Positions 1-8,351 of a stretch of 30,154 nucleotides of DNA are shown in pieces. Numbering within the stretch: position 1 is the stretch's first letter; every line of letters begins with the position of its first letter. Both the position numbers and the translations under genes were made by a program. The notes below the pieces were generated by a model. It did not search any database and was not told where the DNA came from. It worked only from the letters and a program-made list of their open reading frames with translations. The stretch lies in NCBI GenBank assembly GCA_002317135.1, contig DCIX01000026.1, forward strand, positions 1-30,154, written 5' to 3'. Source of the stretch: Bacteroidales bacterium UBA1715 (lineage in GTDB: Bacteria; Bacteroidota; Bacteroidia; Bacteroidales; UBA1715).

Positions 1-34
1 GTAACGCTATTTTAGGACTAGACACCTAAGGCAA

Positions 35-796
35 TTAACAAAATCGTTGATATTGTCCCTTTTCCTTGGTTGCCTTCCCAAATTGTATTGCGTGAACCGG
101 ACAAATATGATAGCAAGCCTCACAAGTAGTACAATTTCCCTTCCATTCCGGACGACGGTTATCATTTAAAGAAATATTCTCTAACGGACAAACAGAGACA
201 CAAGAGCCACAACCAATACAATCATTTGTTGTCCACCATTTTTTATCTGTCACCAGAAATTTATAAAACAACGGGCGAACAATATATGTCTTTAAGAATG
301 GATTATTTCCAACCTCCAAATCAGAAAGATATCTTCTGTCGGCTATTGTTTCAAACAACTCAGGTAATTGGTCTTTTGCACGATTAATTTTTTGTAGAGC
401 AACCTCCTTCGTGTCAACATCCATACCAGACATATTTACATAGGTTTCTGGCATTTGTATTCCTAAACAAGCAGAAAGCTCTATATTATGTTTTTTTAAA
501 GCTGCACGAAAGACTTTTTCTGTATGACCAGCATTATCACCATACGTTGTAATAAAATAGGTGTAAACCGTTGTTTTATTAATTTTTAATCGCGATATAA
601 AATCCAACACTAACTGCGGTGGTGCCCAACAATATACTGGGAAAACAAATCCGAGCATTTCATTGTTTTTTAAATTGCACTCAAAATCACCGTTTTTCAT
701 TGCATCAGGAATAAAAACAAGTTTATCGCCTACATTCTTAGCAAGCTCCAGTGCAACATACTTACTATTGCCACAACCAGAAAAATAATAAATCAT
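35..796 (-). CDS. EFR1-type flavodoxin/ferredoxin fusion protein
   Basis: The predicted protein is 253 aa. It starts with a flavodoxin-like domain (MIYYFSGCGNSKY, residues 1-13, is the flavin-phosphate loop) and ends with two bacterial ferredoxin motifs, CIGCGSCVSVCP and CTTCEACYHICP, which should hold two [4Fe-4S] clusters. This order is that of the EFR1 family of cytoplasmic electron carriers, whose partners are generally unknown. I chose the ATG at 796 because the family starts with MIYYFSGTGNS; the open frame runs 22 codons further upstream into tsaE, and I regard that part as non-coding. The usual SGTGNS loop reads SGCGNS here. It lies 28 bases after tsaE and is probably the last gene of the exporter operon. 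Family assignment is secure; physiological role is not. Confidence 0.85.
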   Translation of the reverse strand: MIYYFSGCGNSKYVALELAKNVGDKLVFIPDAMKNGDFECNLKNNEMLGFVFPVYCWAPPQLVLDFISRLKINKTTVYTYFITTYGDNAGHTEKVFRAALKKHNIELSACLGIQMPETYVNMSGMDVDTKEVALQKINRAKDQLPELFETIADRRYLSDLEVGNNPFLKTYIVRPLFYKFLVTDKKWWTTNDCIGCGSCVSVCPLENISLNDNRRPEWKGNCTTCEACYHICPVHAIQFGKATKEKGQYQRFC

Positions 797-824
797 AACG
801 GATACAATTAGTATTAATATACAC

Positions 825-1241
825 TTATTCCCACTGTATAATGCGAGTTCCTTCTTGTCCAACAGTCAAATTAATCTTGACTGTATTAGCAGGAAGCAAC
901 GACGAAGCAATATCTGGCCACTCTATCAAGCAAAGGTTTCCACTATAAAAGTAGTCCTCGGCACCTATATTCATCAGATCATCCATTGTTTCCAAGCGAT
1001 AAAGATCAAAATGAAAGATTGTTTTTTGATTAGGAGTAAGATATTCATTTACGATAGCAAAAGTTGGACTTGCAACAGTATCAGTCACCCCTAATTCCGC
1101 ACATAAAGTCTTTATAAATGTGGTTTTTCCTGCTCCCATATTTCCATGAAACGCAAGCACCGTTCTACCATTCAACGAGTCAACTAAAGACTTTGCTACA
1201 ATGGGAAGTTCTTCTACCGAGTTTATTTCAAAACTATTCAT
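825..1241 (-). CDS. tsaE: tRNA threonylcarbamoyladenosine biosynthesis ATPase TsaE
   Basis: This 138-aa protein matches TsaE (YjeE), the small ATPase that works with TsaB and TsaD to put threonylcarbamoyl on A37 of ANN-decoding tRNAs in the cytoplasm. The Walker A loop GNMGAGKT lies at residues 33-40, followed by the family's VASPTFAIVNEY and HFDLYRL segments and a C-terminal CLIEWPD. Length is normal for the family. Its ATG overlaps the stop codon of the upstream permease gene by 8 bases (ATGAATAG), so translation is probably coupled to an efflux permease. Placing this normally essential gene at the end of an exporter operon is unusual in function but is clear from the sequence. Confidence 0.93.
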   Translation of the reverse strand: MNSFEINSVEELPIVAKSLVDSLNGRTVLAFHGNMGAGKTTFIKTLCAELGVTDTVASPTFAIVNEYLTPNQKTIFHFDLYRLETMDDLMNIGAEDYFYSGNLCLIEWPDIASSLLPANTVKINLTVGQEGTRIIQWE

Positions 1242-2445
1242 ATCGCAATGCTACAATCGGGTCCAAATTTGCAGCTTTTTTTGCAGGATACCAACCAAAA
1301 AATATTCCTGTTATTGCACAAACGAAAAAAGATATTAACAAAGAAGAACCTGTAATAATTGTCGGCCATTGAGTAAGCACAGTTAGTATTTTAGCCGCGA
1401 CAATACCAAACACAACACCAATAAGACCACCGGTAACACTAATGAAAATGGCTTCTGTTAAGAACTGCAACAAAATATCCTTGCTTCGACCACCTACTGC
1501 CATACGCAAACCAATTTCACGTGTTCTTTCCTTTACCGAAACATACATAATGTTCATAATGCCAATACCTCCTATCAACAACGAAATACCTGCAATTGCT
1601 ACCAATAAGGCTGTCAAAATATCCGTTGTAGAACTTACCGTGGTCAATAACTCTTCCATCGACATAACAGAAAATGGTTCACTACCTTCGTCACTTTTGT
1701 GTAATTTACGCAAAGCGACCGATACCTCCTCAACCGCCTGATTAGCCGTTTCTTCACTTTTTGCTGAAGCAACAATAGAATTCACATATGTAATTGATAG
1801 TATTCGTTTTTGAACTGTTGTAAATGGCACCAAAATAACATTATCTTGATCTTGTCCAAAAGTATTTTCGCCCTTTGATTCCAATACACCAATAATTTGA
1901 AACGGCGTGCTTTTAAAACGAATTGTTTTACCAATAGGATCTTCATCACCAAATAAATTCGTGACAACGGTCTGACCAATTACAGCCACTTTTGATGATT
2001 GACTGATATGTCGTTGAGAAAACATACTTCCTTTTTTCAACTCCATTTTTTTGATATCAAGATATTCTGGATAAACACCATACATCGTTGAAGGCCAGTT
2101 ATTTGCCTCACGAATTGTTTGACCACTGGATTGAACGATAGGAGAAACAGCATCAATATTTTTGCAACCTTGTATTACCTCAACATCTTTTATGGTAAGA
2201 CTTCGTTGTGAACCATCATCAATACGCACACCGCCAACACGTTGGGAACCAGCACGAACGGTAATCATATTTGATCCCATTTGGGAAATTTGAGAACGAA
2301 TACTTTGCTTGGAACCTTCGCCTATAGCCAACATTGTTATAACTGAGCCAACACCAATTATAATACCCAACATGGTAAGAAATGTTCTCATTTTATTGAG
2401 AATCACTGCTTTCCAAGAAATTTTTATTAAATTTGAGAAAACCAT
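1234..2445 (-). CDS. MacB-type ABC transporter permease
   Basis: A 403-aa inner-membrane permease of the MacB/FtsX class. An N-terminal membrane helix (about residues 15-40, AVILNKMRTFLTMLGIIIGV) is followed by a large periplasmic MacB_PCD domain (about 50-240) and three C-terminal helices containing the family signature GGIGIMNIMYVSVKERTREIG. In E. coli MacB the ATPase is fused to this unit; here it is a separate gene 3 bases upstream, the split form common in Bacteroidota. Together with the adjoining adaptor and TolC genes it should form a mechanotransmission exporter that pushes periplasmic substrates (macrolides, peptides, lipids or heme-type compounds in characterised relatives) through the outer membrane. 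Substrate cannot be read from sequence. Confidence 0.92.
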   Translation of the reverse strand: MVFSNLIKISWKAVILNKMRTFLTMLGIIIGVGSVITMLAIGEGSKQSIRSQISQMGSNMITVRAGSQRVGGVRIDDGSQRSLTIKDVEVIQGCKNIDAVSPIVQSSGQTIREANNWPSTMYGVYPEYLDIKKMELKKGSMFSQRHISQSSKVAVIGQTVVTNLFGDEDPIGKTIRFKSTPFQIIGVLESKGENTFGQDQDNVILVPFTTVQKRILSITYVNSIVASAKSEETANQAVEEVSVALRKLHKSDEGSEPFSVMSMEELLTTVSSTTDILTALLVAIAGISLLIGGIGIMNIMYVSVKERTREIGLRMAVGGRSKDILLQFLTEAIFISVTGGLIGVVFGIVAAKILTVLTQWPTIITGSSLLISFFVCAITGIFFGWYPAKKAANLDPIVALRYE

Positions 2446-2448
2446 ATT

Positions 2449-3192
2449 CTAATCCGTTACTGGCAATTTTGCCAATTCTTCTTTTGCATCAACTTGATGC
2501 TCGTATACTATATCTTCCACCACTAATCCATCACGCAACACTATCGTTCTCTTGCTCATTTTTGCAATATCTGGTTCATGGGTTACAAATACGATAGTCT
2601 TACCTTGACGATTCAAATCCTGAAACAATCCCATAATCTCGTACGACATACGCGTATCCAAGTTACCTGTCGCCTCATCTGCAAAAATCACAACAGGATC
2701 ATTCACCAACGAACGAGCAATTGCAACACGCTGTTGTTGACCACCCGACAACTGATTTGGCATGTGATGCAAACGTTGTTGTAAACCAACCAAATTCAAA
2801 GCATTTATAGCACGTTCCATTCGTTCAGCTGCAGAAACCTCATGATTATAGAACAATGGCAACTCTGCATTTTCAATGCAAGTCGTTCTTGGCAAAAGAT
2901 TATATGACTGAAACACAAAGCCTATCTTTCTATTACGAATCTCCGCAAGTTTGTCGTTAGATAACTCGCGAACCGAAACGCCATCTAATTCATACGTTCC
3001 TGAAGTAGGTTTGTCCAAACAGCCAAGAATATTCAACATGGTTGACTTTCCGGAACCACTTGCTCCCATAATGGTGACAAATTCGCCCTCATAAATATCG
3101 TACGAAACACCTTTTAAGGCACGAACAACCTCATCACCAACCTGAAATTCTTTCTTTAGGTTTTCAATATGAATAATAGGTTTTCTTTCCAT
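2449..3192 (-). CDS. MacB/LolD-type ABC transporter ATP-binding protein
   Basis: A 247-aa ABC ATPase with all motifs in place: Walker A GASGSGKS (43-50), Q-loop Gln (about 95), signature LSGGQQQR (148-155), Walker B VVIFADE (167-173) and switch His (about 205, VTHEP). The sequence is that of the LolD/MacB/FtsE group. I prefer the ATG at 3192, which has an AGGTGA-like stretch just upstream; a GTG at 3201 would add three residues and leave a gap of 3 bases to the adaptor gene. It powers the permease encoded immediately downstream. Both lie in a five- to six-gene minus-strand operon. Confidence 0.93.
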   Translation of the reverse strand: MERKPIIHIENLKKEFQVGDEVVRALKGVSYDIYEGEFVTIMGASGSGKSTMLNILGCLDKPTSGTYELDGVSVRELSNDKLAEIRNRKIGFVFQSYNLLPRTTCIENAELPLFYNHEVSAAERMERAINALNLVGLQQRLHHMPNQLSGGQQQRVAIARSLVNDPVVIFADEATGNLDTRMSYEIMGLFQDLNRQGKTIVFVTHEPDIAKMSKRTIVLRDGLVVEDIVYEHQVDAKEELAKLPVTD

Positions 3193-3204
3193 ATTCTTCA
3201 CCTG

Positions 3205-4446
3205 TTATCTACGTTTTTGTCCAGGTCTTTGTTGCATAAACGGACTCTTTGCTTTTAGCAATTCCTTATCCGAAGCAGTTCTCAAAGACACAAGAACAGA
3301 ATCGCCTTCATTTAAACCAGAAATTATCTGACAACTAATTTCATCGCTGTTGCCTATTTCGACTTTTCTACGTTCTATTTTCTTATCGACAATAACCCAA
3401 ACAAAATCACCTTTTTTACCATTCTTTCTTTCCTCAGACATTTTACCTTCAAAGCCACCTTCACGATTTGGATGTTCTGGCTTCTCCATTTTTATTTTAT
3501 TCTGATCATAATACTTTTTCAAAAAATCAAATGAAAGCTCATAATTTAAAGCTCCTTCTGGTATTGTAACAACATCATTTACTTCCAAAGTATAAATAGA
3601 AACGGTTGCTGTCAAACCTGGCATTAGTTTTAAATTAGGATTGTTTGCTTCAATAATGACAGTATATGTAACCACATTCGACGTCACCTTTGGATCCAAA
3701 CGAACTTGTGTAATTTTTCCATCAAAAACATCGTTTTGATATGCATCAACTGTAAATGTAACTCGTTGTCCTTCTTTAATTTGACCAATATCTGCTTCAT
3801 CAATATCCGCTTCAACTTGCATTTTTGTCAAGTCTTGTGCTATTGTAAACAATGTAGGTGTACTGAAACTTGCCGCAACTGTTTGTCCTTCTTCTATACT
3901 TTTTGAAAGCACAACACCATCAACAGGCGAATAAATATCGGCATAGCTAAGATTTGTCTTTGCCTTATCAAGACTTGCCTTTGCCTGAGTTAATGAGCAC
4001 TTTGAACTAGTATATTTATAAACAACCTCATCGTAATCAGCTTGACTAATCAAACCATCGTCGAACAATGTTTTTTGACGTTCATAGTTTTTCTTATTAT
4101 AATTCAACTCATTTAAAGCACGTTCATAGCTTGTTTGAGCCTCCTCTACCGAAGCCTTCAAATTCGTTTTATCCAACTCCGCAATCAGCTGACCTTCTTT
4201 TACTTGACTATTGTAGTCAACATAGACTTTCTTAACCTCACCAGAAACTTGTGTACCAACTTCAACTTGTTGAATAGGTTCAATAGTACCGGTTGCCGTT
4301 ACAACATTTGCTATAGAACCTTTTTTTACAACATCGGCAGAAACCACAATAGTCTCTTTTGTTCCTTTTGCAAAGAAGAAGAAATATGCTACCGCTCCTA
4401 AAGCAAGGAGAATACAAATTATCAATATTAATTTTCCTTTTTTCAT
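3205..4446 (-). CDS. MacA/RND-type periplasmic adaptor (membrane fusion protein)
   Basis: A 413-aa HlyD/MacA-family adaptor that should bridge the inner-membrane permease and the TolC channel. The N-terminal anchor (residues 5-26) is followed by a biotinyl-lipoyl half (VEVGTQVSGEVKKVYVDYNS), an alpha-helical hairpin rich in Lys, Glu and Tyr (about 95-160), the second lipoyl half (ADIYSPVDGVVLSKSIEEGQ) and beta-barrel and membrane-proximal domains. A charged insert rich in Lys, Glu and Gly lies at about 305-345, inside the last domain; it is not part of the usual core and its role is unknown. The stop of the upstream tolC-like gene and this ATG are one base apart. Confidence 0.92.
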   Translation of the reverse strand: MKKGKLILIICILLALGAVAYFFFFAKGTKETIVVSADVVKKGSIANVVTATGTIEPIQQVEVGTQVSGEVKKVYVDYNSQVKEGQLIAELDKTNLKASVEEAQTSYERALNELNYNKKNYERQKTLFDDGLISQADYDEVVYKYTSSKCSLTQAKASLDKAKTNLSYADIYSPVDGVVLSKSIEEGQTVAASFSTPTLFTIAQDLTKMQVEADIDEADIGQIKEGQRVTFTVDAYQNDVFDGKITQVRLDPKVTSNVVTYTVIIEANNPNLKLMPGLTATVSIYTLEVNDVVTIPEGALNYELSFDFLKKYYDQNKIKMEKPEHPNREGGFEGKMSEERKNGKKGDFVWVIVDKKIERRKVEIGNSDEISCQIISGLNEGDSVLVSLRTASDKELLKAKSPFMQQRPGQKRR

Positions 4447-4447
4447 A

Positions 4448-5698
4448 CTAAAATTCTAATGTTTTACCTTGATAGTGAAGAATTACCATATAATTTAAAA
4501 CAGCCATATATTTTGCTTGGATTTGCGAAACACTTGTCTGTGCATAATTAGTTTCGGTTACCAACAATGTTGTTGCATCTATCAAACCGACCTCAAATTG
4601 TTTTTGAGCAAGTTCCAATGAGTTTTCCAAAGACTGCAAAGAATATTGCAATGCAACATCTTCTGCTTGATATGCCTCAGCGTTCTGACACGCATTTTCT
4701 ATTGACTTATAGAGATTTTTTCTTGTTGACTCAATACCTAATGCATTATATTCGGAATTAATTTTCGTATTTTCAACATTCGTTTTTGTCTGCCATCTAT
4801 TAAAAATAGGAACAGATAAAGACATACGCAATGACTTGTTTCCCATCCATTCAGATTCATTATCAAAGAAATCGCCACTTGCACCTACTCCACCAGAAAC
4901 CGACAACGAAGGATAATACGAAGATTTCGCTATCTTCACAGACAAACTATCGATTGCCAACTGTTGTTCTGCACTTCTCATTTCAGGATAAACCTTACAA
5001 GCGTCCTTGTACACTTCCAACGGAGAAGGAACGGTAAATGTTGTAAGCGACAACTCGCTTTCTGCAATATCAAAAGAGACACCAGGTTCCAATTCCAATA
5101 ATTGTTTTAATGTCAGCAATTGTTGTGAATATTGATTTTTTGCACGCACCAAAGAATATTCCTTATTCGCATATTGTGCTTCAATGTCGCTATAATCTTT
5201 TTTCGACATTGAACCAACTTTATATTTCGCTTCAGCGATTTTCAACTGTCTTTTACTTGTTTCTAGTAGTTTTTCTGCAAGAACTACATTTTCTTTTGCA
5301 TACAAAACTTGAATATAGGCTTCGGCAACAGATATTTCTATATCATATTTAACTTGTTCCGTTTGCAACGACTGTTTATCCAACTCAAGTTTGTTCTTTT
5401 TGATTGTGTTTTCCGTATTGAAACCATTAAACAAATTCATACTGGCACTTAAACCGACACTAGCAGAAGTTGGTTCCAACAAAGATTGAGAAGCAGAGGC
5501 ATTTACAGAGGGCAAACGATTCAATTTTGATTGCTTGTAAGACAATTCCGACGAGCGTTGTTTCAGATTCGATTGAGAAACTGTCAAGTTATTTTCCAAA
5601 GCATAGGAAACACATTGCTGCAATGTCCATTTCTGTTCTTGCGAAAAAACAGACACACACATCATAAGCGCCACAAGTATAGCGATAGATTGTTTCAT
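4448..5698 (-). CDS. TolC-family outer-membrane efflux channel
   Basis: A 416-aa outer membrane factor. It has a signal peptide (MKQSIAILVALMMCVSVFSQ, cleavage near residue 20), then two OEP repeats built of long amphipathic helices rich in Gln, Leu, Ser and Ala (for example QCVSYALENNLTVSQSNL at the start and FEVGLIDATTLLVTETNYA near the end). It is the first gene of the operon and supplies the trans-periplasmic channel for the adaptor, ATPase and permease that follow. A phylum-type promoter lies just upstream. Confidence 0.92.
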   Translation of the reverse strand: MKQSIAILVALMMCVSVFSQEQKWTLQQCVSYALENNLTVSQSNLKQRSSELSYKQSKLNRLPSVNASASQSLLEPTSASVGLSASMNLFNGFNTENTIKKNKLELDKQSLQTEQVKYDIEISVAEAYIQVLYAKENVVLAEKLLETSKRQLKIAEAKYKVGSMSKKDYSDIEAQYANKEYSLVRAKNQYSQQLLTLKQLLELEPGVSFDIAESELSLTTFTVPSPLEVYKDACKVYPEMRSAEQQLAIDSLSVKIAKSSYYPSLSVSGGVGASGDFFDNESEWMGNKSLRMSLSVPIFNRWQTKTNVENTKINSEYNALGIESTRKNLYKSIENACQNAEAYQAEDVALQYSLQSLENSLELAQKQFEVGLIDATTLLVTETNYAQTSVSQIQAKYMAVLNYMVILHYQGKTLEF

Positions 5699-5715
5699 AA
5701 TGATTTTCAGTTTGT

Positions 5716-5745
5716 CAAATTTAGAAAATTCACACTTTTTAACAA
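5716..5745 (-). promoter_or_regulatory. Probable promoter of the exporter operon
   Basis: On the minus strand a perfect Bacteroidota -7 box TAAATTTG (5723 down to 5716) follows a TTG (5745-5743) by 19 bases, the spacing expected for the -33 element. The predicted start of transcription is only about 10 bases before the TolC-like ATG. Motif match only. Confidence 0.5.
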
Positions 5746-5840
5746 TGCAAACGCCTTACAAACAAGACAAACAAAACGTTCGCCTATACTAAATCAACAA
5801 CTTGTTACCTTTTATAAACAAACTAAGAGCATATCAATAA

Positions 5841-5860
5841 TTGTGGTATATTTGCCACAA
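5841..5860 (+). promoter_or_regulatory. -7 box of the PaaK-like gene inside an inverted repeat
   Basis: The -7 element TATATTTG (5847-5854) is framed exactly by TTGTGG (5841-5846) and CCACAA (5855-5860), a perfect 6-base inverted repeat with the 8-base promoter element as spacer. It ends 14 bases before the ATG. This arrangement is what an operator bound by a dimeric regulator over the promoter would look like. No good -33 TTTG is seen at the usual distance, which would suit an activator- or repressor-dependent promoter. Regulator unknown. Confidence 0.5.
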
Positions 5861-5874
5861 ATTTTGTAAAAAAA

Positions 5875-7170
5875 ATGTTCAACCCAGCTATAGAATATGA
5901 GCCTCGCGAGGTCATAAAGCAATTCCAAGAACGGAAAATGCAGGATTTGCTCCAATACCTACAAGCGAAGTCTCCTTTTTATAAAAATATGTTCTCACAA
6001 GAACATATCGACATTACAAAAATCAAAACATTGGAAGACCTTCGTGTTGTGCCATTCACAACAAAAGAAGACTTGCAATTACACAATGAAGATTTCCTTT
6101 GCGTAGACAAATCACAAGTTGTAGATTATATGTCTACTTCGGGTACACTAAGCGAACCAACTACATTTGCAGCCACAAATAACGACTGGAAACGCTTAGC
6201 ATACAACGAAGCGATTTCATTCACTTGTGCAGACGGCAAGCCTGGCGACATTTACCAATTAATGACAACATTGGACAAACGCTTTATGGCTGGATTAGCA
6301 TATTTTGAAGGTGTAAAACTTATGGGAGCATCCATAATTCGCGTCGGAAACGGTATACCTGCACTGCAATGGGAAACCATAAAACGATTAAAACCAAACG
6401 CTATTATTTGCGTACCTTCATTCATTTTACGAATAATTAAATTCGCCGAAGAAAATGGCATCGACTACAAGAATTGTAGCGTAAAAAAAGCTGTTTGTAT
6501 TGGCGAAAATCTACGAAACGAAGACTTCTCGCTTAACCTTCTTGGTTCACGCATAAAAGAAAAATGGGACATTGATTTGTACTCAACATACGCTTCTACA
6601 GAAATGGGTACATCATTCTGTGAATGTGGTGCTGGCAAAGGCGGACATCATCATCCAGAACTCATTATCTGTGAAATTATTGACGAAAACGGCAATACTG
6701 TACCTGAAGGCGAATACGGTGAACTTACCATTAGCACTCTTGGAGTGGAAGGTATGCCTCTGCTTCGTTTTAGAACAGGAGACATTGCTTGTTTCCACTA
6801 CGAGAAATGTTCGTGCGGCAGAACCACAATGAGAATCAGTCCATTGAAAGGCCGTAAAAATCAAATGCTTAAAGTAAAAGGCACAACATTATATCCTGCA
6901 GCAATATTCGACGTATTGGATAACATTGATTATGTAGAGAATTATCTTGTTGAAGCCACTACTAACGAAATTGGTATGGATAATGTAAACGTTTCAATCG
7001 GTTGCAAAAATCCATCAGAAGATATTATAAAAGATTTAAAAGACCGTTTTAGAGCACGAATTCGTATTGCTCCAGACATTCAATTCCTTCCTATTGATGA
7101 AATCAACAGAAGAAATTTCCCTGAAGCAAAACGAAAACCAATTAAATTTTTTGATAACAGAAAAAAATAA
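5875..7170 (+). CDS. Phenylacetate-CoA ligase-like (PaaK family) adenylate-forming enzyme
   Basis: A 431-aa ANL-superfamily enzyme closest in look to PaaK-type aryl/acyl-CoA ligases, which activate a carboxylic acid with ATP and pass it to coenzyme A. The nucleotide-binding loop is STSGTLSEPT (87-96), the A5-type motif is YSTYASTEMG (about 237-246), and GDIACFHYEKCSCGRT (about 302-317) plus the earlier CECG and HHH provide the Cys/His set that binds zinc in Bacteroidota PaaK proteins. The C-terminal mini-domain with a conserved Lys region (RRNFPEAKRKP) is complete. The next gene, an acyltransferase, starts one base after the stop, suggesting that the CoA thioester is that enzyme's donor. True substrate unknown; phenylacetate catabolism is unlikely as no paa genes are nearby. 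Confidence 0.85.
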   Translation: MFNPAIEYEPREVIKQFQERKMQDLLQYLQAKSPFYKNMFSQEHIDITKIKTLEDLRVVPFTTKEDLQLHNEDFLCVDKSQVVDYMSTSGTLSEPTTFAATNNDWKRLAYNEAISFTCADGKPGDIYQLMTTLDKRFMAGLAYFEGVKLMGASIIRVGNGIPALQWETIKRLKPNAIICVPSFILRIIKFAEENGIDYKNCSVKKAVCIGENLRNEDFSLNLLGSRIKEKWDIDLYSTYASTEMGTSFCECGAGKGGHHHPELIICEIIDENGNTVPEGEYGELTISTLGVEGMPLLRFRTGDIACFHYEKCSCGRTTMRISPLKGRKNQMLKVKGTTLYPAAIFDVLDNIDYVENYLVEATTNEIGMDNVNVSIGCKNPSEDIIKDLKDRFRARIRIAPDIQFLPIDEINRRNFPEAKRKPIKFFDNRKK

Positions 7171-7171
7171 T

Positions 7172-8305
7172 ATGATGCAAAATTTTGACGATATAAGACC
7201 ATTTAACGATGACGAAGTTCCTGCGGCTGTACGCAGAGTCGTTTCCGACTTATATTTCCCATTTCTTGTAAATACTATTGCTCCTGAAAAATCTATTAAC
7301 GAGGTTAAACAGAATATTTTAAAGATAAAAACAGTACAAGAATTTCAAGAAGAAATAACTTGTGCAGTACTAAAAAAAATAGTCAACAAATCTATCACTG
7401 ACTTTACTTGCCAAGGTGGTGAAGATTTGGGAAAAACAAAACCATATTTGTTTATTTCCAACCACAGAGATATTGTTTTGGATGCTGCACTACTGAATTT
7501 ATATTTCTTCCAATGTGGTGTACAACCAACAGAAATTACCTTTGGTAGCAACCTAATGAAAAACGCATTATCTGCCGATTTGGGTAAGTTAAACAGAATG
7601 TTCCGTATTAACCGTAGCGGTTCTATCCGTGACTTGTATAAGAACTATATGGAAGTATCTTCATACATCCGCCACGTGATTTCAGAAAAGAAACGCTCTG
7701 TTTGGATTGCACAAAGAAATGGAAGAACAAAAGACGGAGACGATAAAACCGAAGCGGCTGTATTAAAAATGTTTGCAATGAGTAGCGACGATGCGTTCTT
7801 TGAAAATCTAACTGCTTTGAACATTACTCCAGTTGCTGTTTCATACGAATATGAACCATGCGTATTTATGAAAGCTGCTGAATTATTCATCTCGTCTTTC
7901 ACGACATACATAAAAGAAAAAGACGAAGATTACCAAAGCATATTAAATGGTATCGTTTCTCCTAAAGGACACGTAAACTTCGCTGTAACTAAAACAATCA
8001 CTGCCGAAGAGCTACAGCAATGTGATGAATTAGAAAAAGGTGACAAGTTCACAAAACTTGCATCTATCATAGACAAAAGAATCTACGAGGCGTATGTACT
8101 TGAAAAGAACAACTACATTGCATACGACATTATTACCCGCAAACATAAGTTTGCCGACCGTTATAATGAAAATGATAAAAAAGAATTTCTTGACTACGTT
8201 GCTGCTGGTATAGAACAATTAAATATGCCAAAGAACAAGAGCGACCTTGAAACTATCGTTCTCAACATATATGCAAATCCGGTCAAAAACAAAATGACAC
8301 TATAG
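7172..8305 (+). CDS. Phospholipid/glycerol acyltransferase-like protein (LPLAT superfamily)
   Basis: A 377-aa protein with the acyltransferase motifs SNHRDIVLD (about 96-104) and WIAQRNGRTKDGDD (nt about 7699-7740), which correspond to the catalytic His/Asp block and the phosphate/glycerol-binding block of PlsC/PlsB-like enzymes. The His-to-Asp spacing is one residue longer than the canonical HX4D. I chose the first of two adjacent ATGs (7172 and 7175); the open frame extends 35 codons upstream but that part lies within the previous gene. It has no signal peptide or obvious membrane helix. It is translationally adjacent to the PaaK-like ligase and ends at a strong terminator. Acyl donor and acceptor are not known; lysophosphatidate acylation is only one option. 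Confidence 0.8.
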   Translation: MMQNFDDIRPFNDDEVPAAVRRVVSDLYFPFLVNTIAPEKSINEVKQNILKIKTVQEFQEEITCAVLKKIVNKSITDFTCQGGEDLGKTKPYLFISNHRDIVLDAALLNLYFFQCGVQPTEITFGSNLMKNALSADLGKLNRMFRINRSGSIRDLYKNYMEVSSYIRHVISEKKRSVWIAQRNGRTKDGDDKTEAAVLKMFAMSSDDAFFENLTALNITPVAVSYEYEPCVFMKAAELFISSFTTYIKEKDEDYQSILNGIVSPKGHVNFAVTKTITAEELQQCDELEKGDKFTKLASIIDKRIYEAYVLEKNNYIAYDIITRKHKFADRYNENDKKEFLDYVAAGIEQLNMPKNKSDLETIVLNIYANPVKNKMTL

Positions 8306-8309
8306 ATAC

Positions 8310-8336
8310 AAAGGAGTCCAACCGACTCCTTTTTTT
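8310..8336 (+). terminator. Intrinsic terminator after the acyltransferase gene
   Basis: A perfect 9-bp stem, AAAGGAGTC (8310-8318) with GACTCCTTT (8324-8332), loop CAACC, runs into a T tract ending at 8336. It ends only 15 bases before the GTG start of the next gene on the same strand. Confidence 0.88.
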
Positions 8337-8351
8337 ATAAAAAAATAACAA

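Noticed and set aside
12..29. TTAGG/CCTAA inverted repeat downstream of the first gene
   Set aside because: Only 5 bp of AT-rich stem with an 8-base loop and no T tract; too weak to call a terminator.
5875..7170. Phenylacetate degradation locus
   Set aside because: Only the ligase is similar; no paaABCDE, paaG, paaZ or regulator is present, and the neighbours are lipid-type enzymes.
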